A DNA stretch of 64,000 nt, taken from contig NZ_FUZC01000003.1 in the NCBI RefSeq assembly GCF_900168115.1, positions 124,001-188,000 of the forward strand, written 5' to 3'. The notes under the pieces were generated by a model. It was not told the DNA's origin, ran no database searches, and saw nothing but the letters and a program-made list of their open reading frames with translations. This DNA comes from Salegentibacter salinarum (GTDB taxonomy: Bacteria > Bacteroidota > Bacteroidia > Flavobacteriales > Flavobacteriaceae). Shown piece after piece: positions 45,455 through 55,639 of the stretch. How positions within the stretch are numbered: the first letter of the stretch is position 1; each line of letters starts with the position of its first letter. Position numbers and translations under genes: made by a program.

Positions 45455-46186
45455 CTAAAGTTTAAGACGCTTGAGCACTTCTTTTCTATAAGTATTACCT
45501 ATAGGTATTTTAGTGTTATTTAGAATGAGGCGAGATTTTTGAAGTGCGGTGATATATTCTATGTTAACCACGTAGGATCTATGAACTCTTAAAAATTTTC
45601 CAGAGGGAAGTTTGTCCAAAATTCCTTTAAAATTCGAAAGTGTAAGAAGGGGTTTGGAACCTGTATTTAAATGGATTTTAATATAATCTTTTAAACCTTC
45701 TATATAGCAAATATCCTTAAGGTAGACTTTTACATTTTCATAGTCGGCTTTAATAAAAATAAAATCCTCTTCGTAAACCGGGGGGTGATTATTACTTACA
45801 GATCCGGGTTGAGTCTCGGGTTGAGTGCGTTTGTTTTCATGGCGTTCGTTCGCACGGGAAATAGCTTTTAAAAACCTATGGAAAGGTATAGGTTTGACAA
45901 GATAGTCCGTAGCATTTAGATCAAAACCCTGTAAAGCATATTGGGGGTAGGCCGTTGTAAATATAAACTGGGGTAGCTTATCTATACTTTTAACCAGTTC
46001 TATCCCCGTTAAATTGGGCATTTCGATATCTAGAAAAACCAGGTCCACCTCTTCTTTATTAATGATATTTATAGCTTCAATGGGATTTGTACATTTAGAA
46101 ACAATCTCGAGGCTCCCAATTTTTTCTATGTAAGACTCCAGGACATCAATTGCCAGGGGTTCATCATCTATTATTATACACTTCAT
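45455..46186 (-). CDS. LytTR-family response regulator
   Basis: 243 residues. The receiver domain (1-120) has D7-D8 (IIDDEP), the phospho-acceptor D53 (LVFLDIEMPNLTG), T/S and K in FTTAYPQYA and LVKPIP. The LytTR DNA-binding domain follows (about 145-243; KVYLKDICYIEGLKDYIKIH and LRVHRSYVVN). The start ATG overlaps the stop of the kinase gene by four bases (ATGA). It lies 131 bases from the MacAB-TolC-like operon on the same strand, so control of that exporter is plausible but unproven. Confidence 0.93.
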   Translation of the reverse strand: MKCIIIDDEPLAIDVLESYIEKIGSLEIVSKCTNPIEAINIINKEEVDLVFLDIEMPNLTGIELVKSIDKLPQFIFTTAYPQYALQGFDLNATDYLVKPIPFHRFLKAISRANERHENKRTQPETQPGSVSNNHPPVYEEDFIFIKADYENVKVYLKDICYIEGLKDYIKIHLNTGSKPLLTLSNFKGILDKLPSGKFLRVHRSYVVNIEYITALQKSRLILNNTKIPIGNTYRKEVLKRLKL

Positions 46187-47283
46187 ACACTAAGATCTAA
46201 TTTTAGATTAACTTTATATTGGTTGGAATGATTGCTAACTTCTAAATGGTGTTTGCCCGGGTATAACAGATTTAGCCTACTTCTCGTATTTTTTAAGCCA
46301 ATGCCCGTATTATTACCGGTTTTAATTTTGTTCTGCGTAATATTGGTACACATAAACTCAAGGGTTTTTTGGCCAACAATAATATTTATGACTACCCTTG
46401 TTTTTCCCTGGGCATCCGTACCATATTTAAAGGCATTTTCTATAAAACTAATCAATAACAAGGGCCTTATTTTCTGATTAGTGATGGTGCCCCTAATTTC
46501 AAAGCTCACAAACTCATCGTTAGCAAGTCTTAGGCGCTGCAGTTTTAAGTAATTTTCTATATATTCTAATTCTTCCTTTAAGGCTACATAGTCATTATCT
46601 GTTTGGTAGAGCATATATCGCATCAATTCCGATAAAGTTATAATAGCTTCAGGGGCAGCATCGGATTTTTTTACACTTAACGAATATAAACTGTTCAAAG
46701 AATTAAAAAGGAAATGTGGGCTTAACTGGTTTTTTAAAAAATTTAGTTCTGCTTTACTTTTCTGGGTCTCAATTTCTTTCTTTTTTATTTCATTCTTATT
46801 CCATTCTATATAAATTTTGATAGAAGAGCCTATTACCAAAAAGCAGACATTAATTAAAATGGGGCCAAGGAAGAAAAAGGGTTCGGGCAGGGAAGGTTCT
46901 CTCCCAAATTGTTCTATAATCGCTCTTGAGGGCCGTGGTGGTGGTTCAAAAAATAGCGATTGTAAAAGGGGAACAAATACTAATATGCCGGAATAAATTA
47001 AATATTGAGAGGTCTTTTTTTGCAAGAGGAACTTAGGAACCAAATACAGGTAATTGATGTAAAAAACAACGATGGAAAAGATATGAAAAAGTAAAAACCG
47101 GTTATCAATTTTCCCGTTGTTGTTGTATGCCTGGTACAGCAAAATCACCATAAGGATAAGCCAGACAATCACATGAATTAAAAGCGGTTTCTTTCTAGTG
47201 ATATAAGCACTTATTCCTGGCATTCCCGGGTTTTTAGTTTTTAGTATACTCATGGATTGAAAGGGACGGTTATTCAAATTCAA
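46183..47283 (-). CDS. LytS-type sensor histidine kinase
   Basis: 366 residues. Four predicted membrane helices (about 35-50, 66-82, 95-111 and 138-158) precede the His_kinase domain with H190 in LSPHFLFNSLN and the asparagine box FIENAFKYG, with a glycine motif GIGLKNTRSRL near the end. It likely senses a membrane or envelope signal and phosphorylates the LytTR regulator. The first residues are uncertain; M11 (SILKTKN) or M21 could also be the start. Confidence 0.9.
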   Translation of the reverse strand: MNLNNRPFQSMSILKTKNPGMPGISAYITRKKPLLIHVIVWLILMVILLYQAYNNNGKIDNRFLLFHIFSIVVFYINYLYLVPKFLLQKKTSQYLIYSGILVFVPLLQSLFFEPPPRPSRAIIEQFGREPSLPEPFFFLGPILINVCFLVIGSSIKIYIEWNKNEIKKKEIETQKSKAELNFLKNQLSPHFLFNSLNSLYSLSVKKSDAAPEAIITLSELMRYMLYQTDNDYVALKEELEYIENYLKLQRLRLANDEFVSFEIRGTITNQKIRPLLLISFIENAFKYGTDAQGKTRVVINIIVGQKTLEFMCTNITQNKIKTGNNTGIGLKNTRSRLNLLYPGKHHLEVSNHSNQYKVNLKLDLSV

Positions 47284-47651
47284 CTCTTCTTCATAAAAAT
47301 ACTTGTCTTAAGCGATTTTTTGAAAATAGGAGTGCTCAATTTTACGCAAAGTTAATAAGCTAAGGAGTTCTTTTAACTCTATAATGGATAAACACTGGAA
47401 TTCTACCTATTAAGATTGCTTTTTTGACTATCAAATTCGTGTTTTTAATACATAGTTATAATTTCCGTGCTCGTCCGTGGAAAAGATAGCTTGATATAAC
47501 TTATTCGTTTGACGGCTTCTCCGCTCCTAAATTTACTCACTTTAAACAATTAAGAAGCTATTAGTCAAGAATAGGGGTTGTGGTTTTAAAGCAGTAATAA
47601 CGAAAATATTCCATCATTATCAGAAACGGGATAAGGTTAAGACGAAGAAAA
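47284..47651. other. Intergenic region between the divergent kinase and CarboxypepD-like genes
   Basis: No gene seen. CAAAGTTA at 47347-47354 is the reverse of TAACTTTG and could be the -7 element for the kinase operon, but no matching upstream box was found. Confidence 0.35.
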
Positions 47652-48392
47652 TTGATGATAAAATATGGGCTGGTAGTCTTGGGGCTTTTACTAAGTTTTA
47701 GCGCCTATTCCCAGGAAAAAATTATGATGGAAGGAAAGCTTCAAGGTGAATTCTTTGACAAGACTTCCATTCATATCATTAACCAAAGAAATGAAAATGG
47801 TGTTAATAGTGATTTTGAAGGGAATTTTAATATAGAAGTTATGTTGGGTGATACGCTAATTGTTTCTTCTGTTCAATTTGAAAAGGTAAATAGGGTCATT
47901 ACCCCCGAAATATTTAAATTAGAAAAAATCATAATTGATTTAAAACCTCAGGTAAACGAATTAGACGAAGTACGGTTAAGTAATATTTCTTTATCCGGTA
48001 GTTTGATGTTAGACTTCAAGGATATTGAAGTTATAGATAAATCTGAATTTGGATTATCATACGTGGAAGAAAGAACCAGGACTGAAAAAAAATTGCAAGC
48101 AGCAAATAGAAATTTATTTGCTACTATTTTTAATTCTTTTAGTGGGAAAACAAACCAACTGGAATCGATTAAGAATATTGAAGATAAAAGAAATCTTATA
48201 GACAGGGCAATACATGCAGTGCCAAAGGCGCTATTTAAAGATTTAAACCTTCCTGACAATCTTATTAAAGATTTTATTTATTTCTGTGCGGAAAACCCGA
48301 ATTTTCATTTGTTAGTGGCCAAAGAAAGACATTTGGAATTAGTAGAATATTATCAGATGAAAGCCCCTAAGTTTTTAGCAAGAAGGAAATAA
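47652..48392 (+). CDS. Carboxypeptidase-regulatory-like domain protein
   Basis: 246 residues; the start may be the second codon. A signal peptide (LVVLGLLLSFSAYSQ) is followed by a CarboxypepD_reg-like beta sandwich: GKLQGEFFDKTSIHIINQRN, then the family signature GVNSDFEGNFNIEVMLGDTL. A helical C-terminal half (about 140-246) has no known motif. Such proteins are periplasmic or outer-membrane-associated in Bacteroidota. It stands alone. Confidence 0.75.
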   Translation: MMIKYGLVVLGLLLSFSAYSQEKIMMEGKLQGEFFDKTSIHIINQRNENGVNSDFEGNFNIEVMLGDTLIVSSVQFEKVNRVITPEIFKLEKIIIDLKPQVNELDEVRLSNISLSGSLMLDFKDIEVIDKSEFGLSYVEERTRTEKKLQAANRNLFATIFNSFSGKTNQLESIKNIEDKRNLIDRAIHAVPKALFKDLNLPDNLIKDFIYFCAENPNFHLLVAKERHLELVEYYQMKAPKFLARRK

Positions 48393-49262
48393 TTAATGCA
48401 ATAGCATTTAATAACCAACTGTCTTTGGTGACAACCATATCAGGCGCAATCATTTAATAAAAAAAGCAATATTATATCCATATATACGCCTGGTTCTACT
48501 AAGGTTTATAATAAGAGATTACCGGTATCTCATGCGAAGGAAGGTTCGGTCTGTTTTGCTACTAATTATATAATACCGGTTTGTGGAAGAATAAAGGCTT
48601 GGAATAATATTATTTTCCGAAACACGTACATTTCTTTCATTCCCATTTTTTTGGAAACTTCCGCTTTCGGGAAAATATAAAATAGTATAATTTTTTGGTT
48701 TTCATAGTTCCCTCAAAAATTCCATCTATAAATAAGACCTCTCTGTATATAAAATTAGATCGTACTTCCATTTCCTTTTTTTAATGTATGAAAGTATGTG
48801 AGATTTGGTGCGGAAGGTACCGCCTGATGAAAACATCCATGAATTTAATCATAGCGTGGCTTTTTCTTAAGGAAGCCAAAGGAATTGTTTCCCAGGCTAC
48901 GGATGTTAAATACCAATAAGATAACAAGCTTGTAGCAATTAAAAAACATGGAGGAGCAAAAAGGAATTGGAAAAAAAGGGAGTGTTGCCGTAGCAAATTC
49001 TTATTTTAAAAATAGGTGGCACCTTTCCGAAAAATTACATCCTCTATTTCATTTATTACTGGATAGAAAAGCCCCATTTCCATATACTGTTACAATCCAG
49101 AAGTGGATTGGAATTAATGGAAGATTCCCAAATGAAAGTCCCGAACATTTAATACACAAAAAGGAATGGAGTCTGTTGCTTATTCTTTTTTAGAAATAAA
49201 ATTTTGAATTATGTCCTTTTCTTTAAAAAGGTCATCTATATATCAGGTTAGAGAAAGCCGAT
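48393..49262. other. Gene-poor region upstream of bamA
   Basis: About 870 bases with no recognised gene. A 30-codon frame at 48827-48919 (MKTSMNLIIAWLFLKEAKGI) and an 81-codon frame at 48948-49193 occur but neither shows known motifs or clear coding character. Confidence 0.45.
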
Positions 49263-51917
49263 TTGGAAAAACCAGTGAGCAACTCAGTTAGCGCATTTAT
49301 GACGAAGAAAGTATTTAGCCTTTTGGCAGTAGCATGTAGTTTGATTTTTAGCAATGCTTCACAAGCTCAGGGCTTACCATTAGCAGATGGTAAAAAGTAT
49401 ATAATAGGCGATATTAAAGTTACGGGAACCGTAAGTTTTAACGAGCAAACCGTAATTGCTTATACCGGTCTGAAAAAAGGAGAAGAAATTTATATTCCCG
49501 GTGATAAGATAAGTAGCGTAATTCATAAGTTATGGGATATTGATCATTTCAGTGATATCAACTTCTACATCACCCATGTTAGTGAAGATAATGTAGCTGA
49601 TCTTGAGATTGAAATACAGGAAGTTCCGAAACTTAATAAGGTGCAGGTTACCGGGCTTAAAAAACGTGAAAATGAAGAGTTAATAAAAGAAAACAAACTA
49701 AGATCAGGAGCTAAAGTATCTGAAAACCTTATTACCACCACCAAAAATTATATTGAAAATAAATACCGTAAAGAAGGATATTTTAATGCTCAGGCAAAAA
49801 TAGGCACCAGTAAGGTTACTGATACCACTGAAAATGTCAACCTGGTAAATATGCTTATAGATATTAACAAGGGGGATCGTGTAAAAATTGCCGATATAAA
49901 TTTTATTGGGAACGAAAAATTTTCTAATGCCAGGCTTAAAAGGGCGATGAAAAACACCAAACAAAAGAATATCATCCGTTTCTGGAAAAGATCGAAATTT
50001 GTGAGAGCAGATTATCAGGAAGACAAAGAAAATTTAATAGATAAATATAAGGAAAGCGGCTACAGAGATGCACGGATAGTAACCGACTCACTGGTTGAAA
50101 TTGATGAGGAAACAGTCGCTTTAAGCCTTAAGGTTGAAGAAGGCGACCAATATTACATAGGTAACATCGATTATCTTGGAAATTCGGTTTATACAGATGC
50201 TCAATTACAAAGTGTCTTAGGAATTAATAAAGGTGATGTTTATAACGGAGTACTTTTTGATGAGCGAATTGCAGATGAAACCAGACCGGACGGAGAAGAT
50301 CTTTCTAACTTATATAAAAATAACGGGTACTTATTTTCTACCATCAATCTTGTAGAAACCAACGTTTACAATGACACAATAGATTTTGAAATAAGAATTG
50401 TTGAAGGAAAAGAAGCTTATTTCAATAATATAAAAGTAACAGGTAATGATAAAACAAAAGATCACGTTATTTATCGTGAATTAAGAACAAAGCCAGGCCA
50501 GAAATACAGCCAGGAAGATGTTGTAAATACAGTACGGGAACTAGGACAACTTGGTTTCTTCGATGCCGAGCAGCTCGAACCTAAATTTGTTGATCCGGAT
50601 CCACAATCCGGTACTTTAGATCTGGAATATTCTGTAGTAGAAGCCGGTGCCAGCCAGATAGAACTACAAGGTGGTTATAGTGGGGATGGCTTTATAGGTA
50701 CTCTGGGACTTTCTTTCAATAACTTCTCTTTATCGGGAATTTTTGATAAAGAAGCCTATAAACCAGTACCAATGGGAGACGGGCAAACCCTTTCCCTTAG
50801 AGCCCAGGCCAGTACTACTTATCAAACTTATAGCTTATCTTTTCAGGAACCCTGGTTAGGCGGTAAAAAACCGGTAAGCTTACAAACCTCTTTTTCTTAT
50901 ACCCGTCAATTTTTATACGATAATACAACTGGAGAAGCAGACCGGAGCCGAAGTTTTGATATTTTTGGTATTAACGTAGGCCTCGCCAAACGTTTAACGA
51001 TACCAGATCCATACATGACGGTTTCACATTCGGTTGGATTACAACGTTATGATCTCAATAATTATAATACAGGCCTATTTACATTTGGAGATGGCTTTTC
51101 CAACAACATCAATTATACTTTTGGTCTTACAAGAGATAACACTTATGTAAACCCAATTTTCCCAATGGGAGGTTCTAAATTTAAACTTACGGCAAAATTC
51201 ACCCCTCCATATTCTTTATGGAATGGTGTAGATTATGCTAATTTAGATGAACAAAGAGAATTTCAACTGGAAGATGAAAATGGTAATCTTGTGGATGAAA
51301 GCGGCGAAAGGGTAACTCCAGAAAATGCAGTGGGCGACCCGGAAGAAATTGACCAAAAGAAATATAACTGGTTAGAATTTTATAAAGTAAAGTTTAGTGG
51401 AGAATGGTTTACCCAAATCTACGACAAACTTGTGTTAAGGACCAATGCTGAATATGGTTTCCTGGGAGCATATAACAGCGACCGTGGTATTCCTCCTTTC
51501 GAAAGATTCTTTCTTGGTGGTGATGGCCTTGGAACATATAGTTTAGATGGTAGAGAAACCGTTCAATTAAGAGGTTATCCAAACCAATCTGTAGTGCCTG
51601 TAGATCGCCCTGCGGGAGCGAGTGATGATGGCGCTACCATCTACAACAAATATTCTTTAGAACTTAGATACCCTATTAGCTTAAAGCCTTCAGCATCTAT
51701 TTATGCACTTAGCTTTTTAGAAGCTGGTGCGTCTTATGATAACTTTAGAGATTTCAATCCATTTCAACTAAATAGATCGGCCGGTGCAGGTTTAAGAATC
51801 TTTATGCCGGCCTTTGGTTTACTGGGGATAGACTTTGGATACGGTTTTGACTCCATTGGAGGGCAACCAGGCGCAAATGGTTGGGAAACTCATTTCATAA
51901 TCGGGCAACAGTTTTAA
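49263..51917 (+). CDS. bamA: Outer membrane protein assembly factor BamA
   Basis: 884 residues from TTG 49263; the ATG at 49299 (MTKKVFSLLAVACSLIF) gives a tidier signal peptide ending SQAQ and may be the true start. POTRA domains fill about residues 40-440 (YIIGDIKVTGTVSFNEQTV begins POTRA1; later IGNIDYLGNSVYTD and NNIKVTGNDKTKDHVIYREL). The 16-strand barrel (about 450-884) ends in HFIIGQQF with a terminal Phe. It inserts beta-barrel proteins into the outer membrane. The usual Flavobacteriia neighbours (uppS, skp-like genes) are absent, so this may be a second copy. Confidence 0.9.
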   Translation: MEKPVSNSVSAFMTKKVFSLLAVACSLIFSNASQAQGLPLADGKKYIIGDIKVTGTVSFNEQTVIAYTGLKKGEEIYIPGDKISSVIHKLWDIDHFSDINFYITHVSEDNVADLEIEIQEVPKLNKVQVTGLKKRENEELIKENKLRSGAKVSENLITTTKNYIENKYRKEGYFNAQAKIGTSKVTDTTENVNLVNMLIDINKGDRVKIADINFIGNEKFSNARLKRAMKNTKQKNIIRFWKRSKFVRADYQEDKENLIDKYKESGYRDARIVTDSLVEIDEETVALSLKVEEGDQYYIGNIDYLGNSVYTDAQLQSVLGINKGDVYNGVLFDERIADETRPDGEDLSNLYKNNGYLFSTINLVETNVYNDTIDFEIRIVEGKEAYFNNIKVTGNDKTKDHVIYRELRTKPGQKYSQEDVVNTVRELGQLGFFDAEQLEPKFVDPDPQSGTLDLEYSVVEAGASQIELQGGYSGDGFIGTLGLSFNNFSLSGIFDKEAYKPVPMGDGQTLSLRAQASTTYQTYSLSFQEPWLGGKKPVSLQTSFSYTRQFLYDNTTGEADRSRSFDIFGINVGLAKRLTIPDPYMTVSHSVGLQRYDLNNYNTGLFTFGDGFSNNINYTFGLTRDNTYVNPIFPMGGSKFKLTAKFTPPYSLWNGVDYANLDEQREFQLEDENGNLVDESGERVTPENAVGDPEEIDQKKYNWLEFYKVKFSGEWFTQIYDKLVLRTNAEYGFLGAYNSDRGIPPFERFFLGGDGLGTYSLDGRETVQLRGYPNQSVVPVDRPAGASDDGATIYNKYSLELRYPISLKPSASIYALSFLEAGASYDNFRDFNPFQLNRSAGAGLRIFMPAFGLLGIDFGYGFDSIGGQPGANGWETHFIIGQQF

Positions 51918-52087
51918 ACTGACCGTTGATATTTAATTAGATTTTCGATGCCATAACATTGAGGAAATTCTGCGCTGGTCTAACCTGTATTTTTTCCTAT
52001 GGTCCTATGGTTTCAGAGGGATAAAAATCTGAAAATCAGCTTTACAATAATCTTGAAAAAGTAGTATTATCAAAAATTAAAATTAAG

Positions 52088-52912
52088 ATGAAGAAAATAA
52101 TCATATTAATAAGTATGGTGATTGTTTCTGCCTCCTGCAGCGAATACCAAAAGGTATTGAAAAGTACAGAAGCGGGTGAGAAATATGTCCTTGCCGAAAA
52201 GCTTTATAACGAAGCACAGAAGGAGAATAGTAAATCAAAGTACCGCAAAGCCTTACGCTTGTTTGAACAAATTGTTCCACATTATCGGGGAAAACCTCAG
52301 GGGGAAAAGCTTGGCTTTTTATTTGCTGATACTTATTATCAACTTGGTGATTATTACCTTTCTTCTTATGAGTTTGAACGTTTCCAGCAATCCTACCCTA
52401 ACAGCGAGAGAGTTGAGGAAGTGGTTTATAAAAAAGCAAGAAGTTTTTATGAACTTTCTCCAGGGTATGACGTAGATCAAACCGATACCCATAAAGGAAT
52501 TGCAGAGCTTCAAGCTTATTTAAATGTATATCCAGACGGGGAATATACTGATAGAGCTAATGATATGGCTTCTGAGTTACGTATTAAGCTTGAAAGAAAA
52601 GATTATGAAATTGCAAAACAATATCATTTAACAGGAGAAGCCAGGGCCGGTAACTACCAGGCCGCTATTACTTCTTTTAATAATTTTCTTGCTAACAATC
52701 CGGGATCTCCATTTAGGGAAGAAGCGCATTATTACAGGTTTGATTCTGCATATCAGTTAGCCATTAATAGCTTTAGGGAATTAATGGAAGAACGCCTTGA
52801 AGAAGCGCTGGAGTACTATCAGGATTACAAGAAATATTATTCCGAAGGTAAATATAGTGAAGCAATCGAAGCTTCCGTAGAAGATATAAAATCACACTTA
52901 CAAAATTTTTAA
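52088..52912 (+). CDS. bamD: Outer membrane protein assembly factor BamD
   Basis: 274 residues. The lipoprotein signal ends VSASCSEYQK with C17 as anchor. TPR helices follow (about 25-240; for example GFLFADTYYQLGDYYLSSYE and FQQSYPNSERVEEVVYKKA), as in BamD/ComL, and the C-terminal helix is charged. BamD binds the BamA POTRA region in the BAM complex. It starts 170 bases after bamA, and its usual neighbours (rpoZ-like, coaBC, recN) are not present; a decayed region follows. Confidence 0.85.
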   Translation: MKKIIILISMVIVSASCSEYQKVLKSTEAGEKYVLAEKLYNEAQKENSKSKYRKALRLFEQIVPHYRGKPQGEKLGFLFADTYYQLGDYYLSSYEFERFQQSYPNSERVEEVVYKKARSFYELSPGYDVDQTDTHKGIAELQAYLNVYPDGEYTDRANDMASELRIKLERKDYEIAKQYHLTGEARAGNYQAAITSFNNFLANNPGSPFREEAHYYRFDSAYQLAINSFRELMEERLEEALEYYQDYKKYYSEGKYSEAIEASVEDIKSHLQNF

Positions 52913-54037
52913 TTACGATGTTGGTGGATGTGTTTGATCCATTATTGGATTTCCATGCTTTCTAAAATGATAATTGCATCTTTTATGAAGTAGAAGATGA
53001 AATTGCCGTCTGGATAAATAACGTTAGAATTGGTCGTGTTAGCCGATATTATGTTTATCGCCCGTACATGAAGCTTCTTCCAAAATTGATACGTTTGTCA
53101 GATTTCAGCGGATTGAGCAACATTGGCGGAATTTGTTCTTAAAGCACCAATAAACAATTCAAATCCACTAATCCGACTATAAGAATTATCCTGATTTTTT
53201 TCATTAATTAATTTCAAATATTGCCTGAGGGTTTGGGGTACAACTGGGGCATTTTACCTTCGAAGCTGATAAGGACTCTAATAAATTGATTAGAATTCCG
53301 TCAATCCAACTTTCGTACAGCCCTTGTGTGTGCCCCGCATTGGTATTTCTTCTTTTACAGAAAGGTAGAAGATTTTCTAAAGGTTGAAGTCCCGAATGTG
53401 AAATCCTGAGAATAACGCCTGTGGATTCACGAACCTGTTTCTTTTCTTTTAAAGCATTAAAAACATTCATTTTCACTTGGCTCCTTGTGGGTGTGGAAAT
53501 TGTAGATGTCAAGGATGACCCTTGGGCATTTCCTAATATTACCAATTAAACCTTATCATTTTAAGTCTATATTGAATTCGCTCTAAAGTGGATGATCTGT
53601 TTTATTGATGGGTCAGCACATTCCCCTGCATTCCGCGAAAAGCTACATTTCGGGTAAAGAGCTTTCCTAAAAGTCTTGGACACCATCCTCAATTTCTCCT
53701 TTATATTTCATTAACCCTTCCCGATGCTCTGGGAAGGAACACTACATTCCCAATCCGAAATCGTGAATGGAGTCCGCTCCATCGGAAATTCATTATTGCA
53801 TTTACTTCGCTTCCGGTTGTTTTTCAATTTCAGTCTTTCCATTTCCTTCCCGGCCGTAGCTGTCTCTACCTTTTTTGTGATGCAAAATACCAATATTTAG
53901 AAGTTAGTCCGGACTGCATAAGCCAGTCGTCCCTCCTTTTTATAAGTCCTCCCTAATTCTAAATATTGAAAATGTATAAGCATCAAAAAAGGTAACAGCT
54001 AACGGCTCTATGGGAAGTAAATCAATAAATAGAACTA
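52913..54037. other. Region of decayed coding fragments
   Basis: No intact gene is seen in 1.1 kb. A plus-strand fragment ending at 53142 contains protein-like sequence (YEVEDEIAVWINNVRIGRVS) behind a stop. A minus-strand frame of 113 codons (53204-53545) carries a CPSC pair near its end. I recognise neither; both look like relics at the left edge of the mobile element. Confidence 0.4.
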
Positions 54038-54142
54038 ATGAAATCATCTCAAAACAACATAACCGGAAACGAAGTAAAAAAATCAAAAAAGGAAAACGCT
54101 CCGGATATAATAAGTAAATCAATGTTTAACCCGCCTGCTTAG
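54038..54142 (+). CDS. Very small ORF upstream of ssb
   Basis: A 34-codon frame (MKSSQNNITGNEVKKSKKEN) that is hydrophilic and lysine-rich. It sits 26 bases before ssb, so it could be a small co-transcribed gene of the mobile element, or chance. Confidence 0.3.
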   Translation: MKSSQNNITGNEVKKSKKENAPDIISKSMFNPPA

Positions 54143-54168
54143 AAGGCAGGTGTCTAAATCTTTTAATT

Positions 54169-54513
54169 ATGAGTAATCTAAAAAATCAAGTACAGTTAAT
54201 TGGAAATGTGGGAAACACTCCCGAAACAAAGAATTTTGAAAGCGGTAAAAAAGTATGCAGCTTTTCATTGGCTACCAATGAATTCTACCACAAAGACGGG
54301 GAAAAAGTGCAACAAACCGACTGGCACAATTTGGTCGCCTGGGGTAAGCAGGCGGAACTTATTGAAAATTATGTGGAAAAAGGAAAGGAAATTGCCGTGC
54401 GCGGGAAACTGACTTCCAGATCCTATGAAACCCAAACCGGGGAAAAACGATATGTTACCGAAATCCTGGTAAATGAAATCCTGTTCCTTGGAAATAAGGA
54501 AATTACTGATTAA
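54169..54513 (+). CDS. ssb: Single-stranded DNA-binding protein of a mobile element
   Basis: 114 residues with the SSB OB fold: NQVQLIGNVGNTPETKNF at the start, the strand VCSFSLATNEFY and WHNLVAWGKQAELIENYV, then KGKEIAVRGKLTSRSY. The C-terminal acidic tail that chromosomal SSB uses to recruit partners (DDDIPF type) is absent; the protein ends soon after the OB fold, as often seen in conjugative-element SSBs. It probably coats the single strand during transfer or replication of the element. Confidence 0.92.
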   Translation: MSNLKNQVQLIGNVGNTPETKNFESGKKVCSFSLATNEFYHKDGEKVQQTDWHNLVAWGKQAELIENYVEKGKEIAVRGKLTSRSYETQTGEKRYVTEILVNEILFLGNKEITD

Positions 54514-54527
54514 AAATCCAAAAAGCA

Positions 54528-54566
54528 AAGAGGGCGATACCGTCGAAGTTTTGCCCTCTTTTTTAT
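54528..54566 (+). terminator. Terminator after ssb
   Basis: AAGAGGGC (54528-54535) pairs with GCCCTCTT (54553-54560) and is followed by a T-run. Confidence 0.8.
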
Positions 54567-54588
54567 TAACCCTTTAAATAAGCTAATA

Positions 54589-55038
54589 ATGAAATCTAAA
54601 GTTAATGAAATAGCGGTAAGTTACAATGGAAGCCTAAAAACAAGTTTACTTCCAAAAATAAACAGTTCCAGCTGTGCGGCAGCATTGGCATTTGATCAGT
54701 GGAATAAAAATAATATTGAACTTCAGGAAACCTTTAAAATTCTATTGCTTAATAATGCTAATAGGGTTAAAGGGATCTATGAAGTTTCTAATGGAGGTAT
54801 TACCGGGACCCTGGTAGACGTTAGAATCTTATTTGCCGTAGTTTTAAAGTCCTTAACCACGGCAATAATTTTATTGCACAATCACCCCAGTGGAACCCTC
54901 AAACCAAGTGAGGCTGATAAAAACCTGACCAGCAAAATTAAAAATGCGGCATCCTTTTTTGATGTTAAAGTTCTGGATCATATTATTCTTACTCCTGATG
55001 GTAATTACTACAGTTTTGCAGATGAAGGAATGCTGTAA
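54589..55038 (+). CDS. radC: RadC-like JAB domain protein
   Basis: 149 residues, the JAB/MPN core of RadC without the N-terminal UPF0758 helix-hairpin-helix. The metal motif is LLHNHPSGTLKPSEAD (two His and Asp), with upstream VSNGGITGTLVDVR. Short RadC-like proteins are common on Bacteroidota mobile elements; the enzymatic role is unproven and the link to DNA repair doubtful. It follows ssb on the same strand. Confidence 0.88.
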   Translation: MKSKVNEIAVSYNGSLKTSLLPKINSSSCAAALAFDQWNKNNIELQETFKILLLNNANRVKGIYEVSNGGITGTLVDVRILFAVVLKSLTTAIILLHNHPSGTLKPSEADKNLTSKIKNAASFFDVKVLDHIILTPDGNYYSFADEGML

Positions 55039-55070
55039 TTTTTAAAAAGTAAATTCTAAACAGATTTTAA

Positions 55071-55099
55071 AACACTTCTATTTTAGAGGTGTTTTTTTT
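55071..55099 (+). terminator. Terminator after the radC-like gene
   Basis: AACACTTCTA pairs with TAGAGGTGTT (one wobble) around a TTT loop and is followed by T6. Confidence 0.75.
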
Positions 55100-55384
55100 G
55101 TTTTAATCCTAGCTTATATATTGCCAGAGATAAACCAGAGTCAAAGTAGTTTTAAAGAAAAAAAATAAAAAATATTCCTTTTTAAATTATACGATCCCAA
55201 GGAAGATGTAACTCAAAACGTATTCTAAATTAAAAAAGGAAAATCCGCTGTTACCTGGACTTTCCTTTCTATCATTAATGAAACATCAAATGATTATTAA
55301 ATATATAAAAAATGTTTCAATTGTGAATTCTTAGCTTTTATTTTAGAAAAAAAATGTATCTTTAATTAGCTGAAATTCAGCTTT
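55100..55384. other. AT-rich spacer
   Basis: Nothing recognised; AT-rich, without coding signals, leading into the structured region before the mobilization genes. Confidence 0.4.
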
Positions 55385-55584
55385 CAAAATTAAAACAGGT
55401 TATCCATTTTTTTGACTTTCGCCGATAATCCTGGACATCGAAAATTTATATAACAGGAAATTTTTTCCTGGAATTGGCAACTGGCTTTAGCCAGGTTGTA
55501 TGCAAATTTTGTCCCGCCCTGCGGGACGAAAAGGAATAGCAAGAGGGTAACGGGCAAAGCCGCGTTTCTCATTCCTTTTCCTTT

Positions 55585-55611
55585 CTAATTAATTGATTAT
55601 CAATTAATTAG
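55585..55611 (+). repeat. Perfect 13-bp inverted repeat in the oriT candidate
   Basis: Arms CTAATTAATTGAT and ATCAATTAATTAG flank a single central T. The length and lack of loop suit protein binding rather than RNA folding. Confidence 0.7.
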
Positions 55612-55639
55612 AAATAATTGGTATCCTTCAATTATTCAT

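Noticed and set aside
48948-49193. 81-codon ORF upstream of bamA
   Set aside because: No family, no motifs and no clear coding character; not called as a gene.
53204-53545. 113-codon minus-strand frame with a CPSC pair, possibly a transposase end
   Set aside because: I could not match it to a transposase or any other family, so it is kept only as part of the decayed region.
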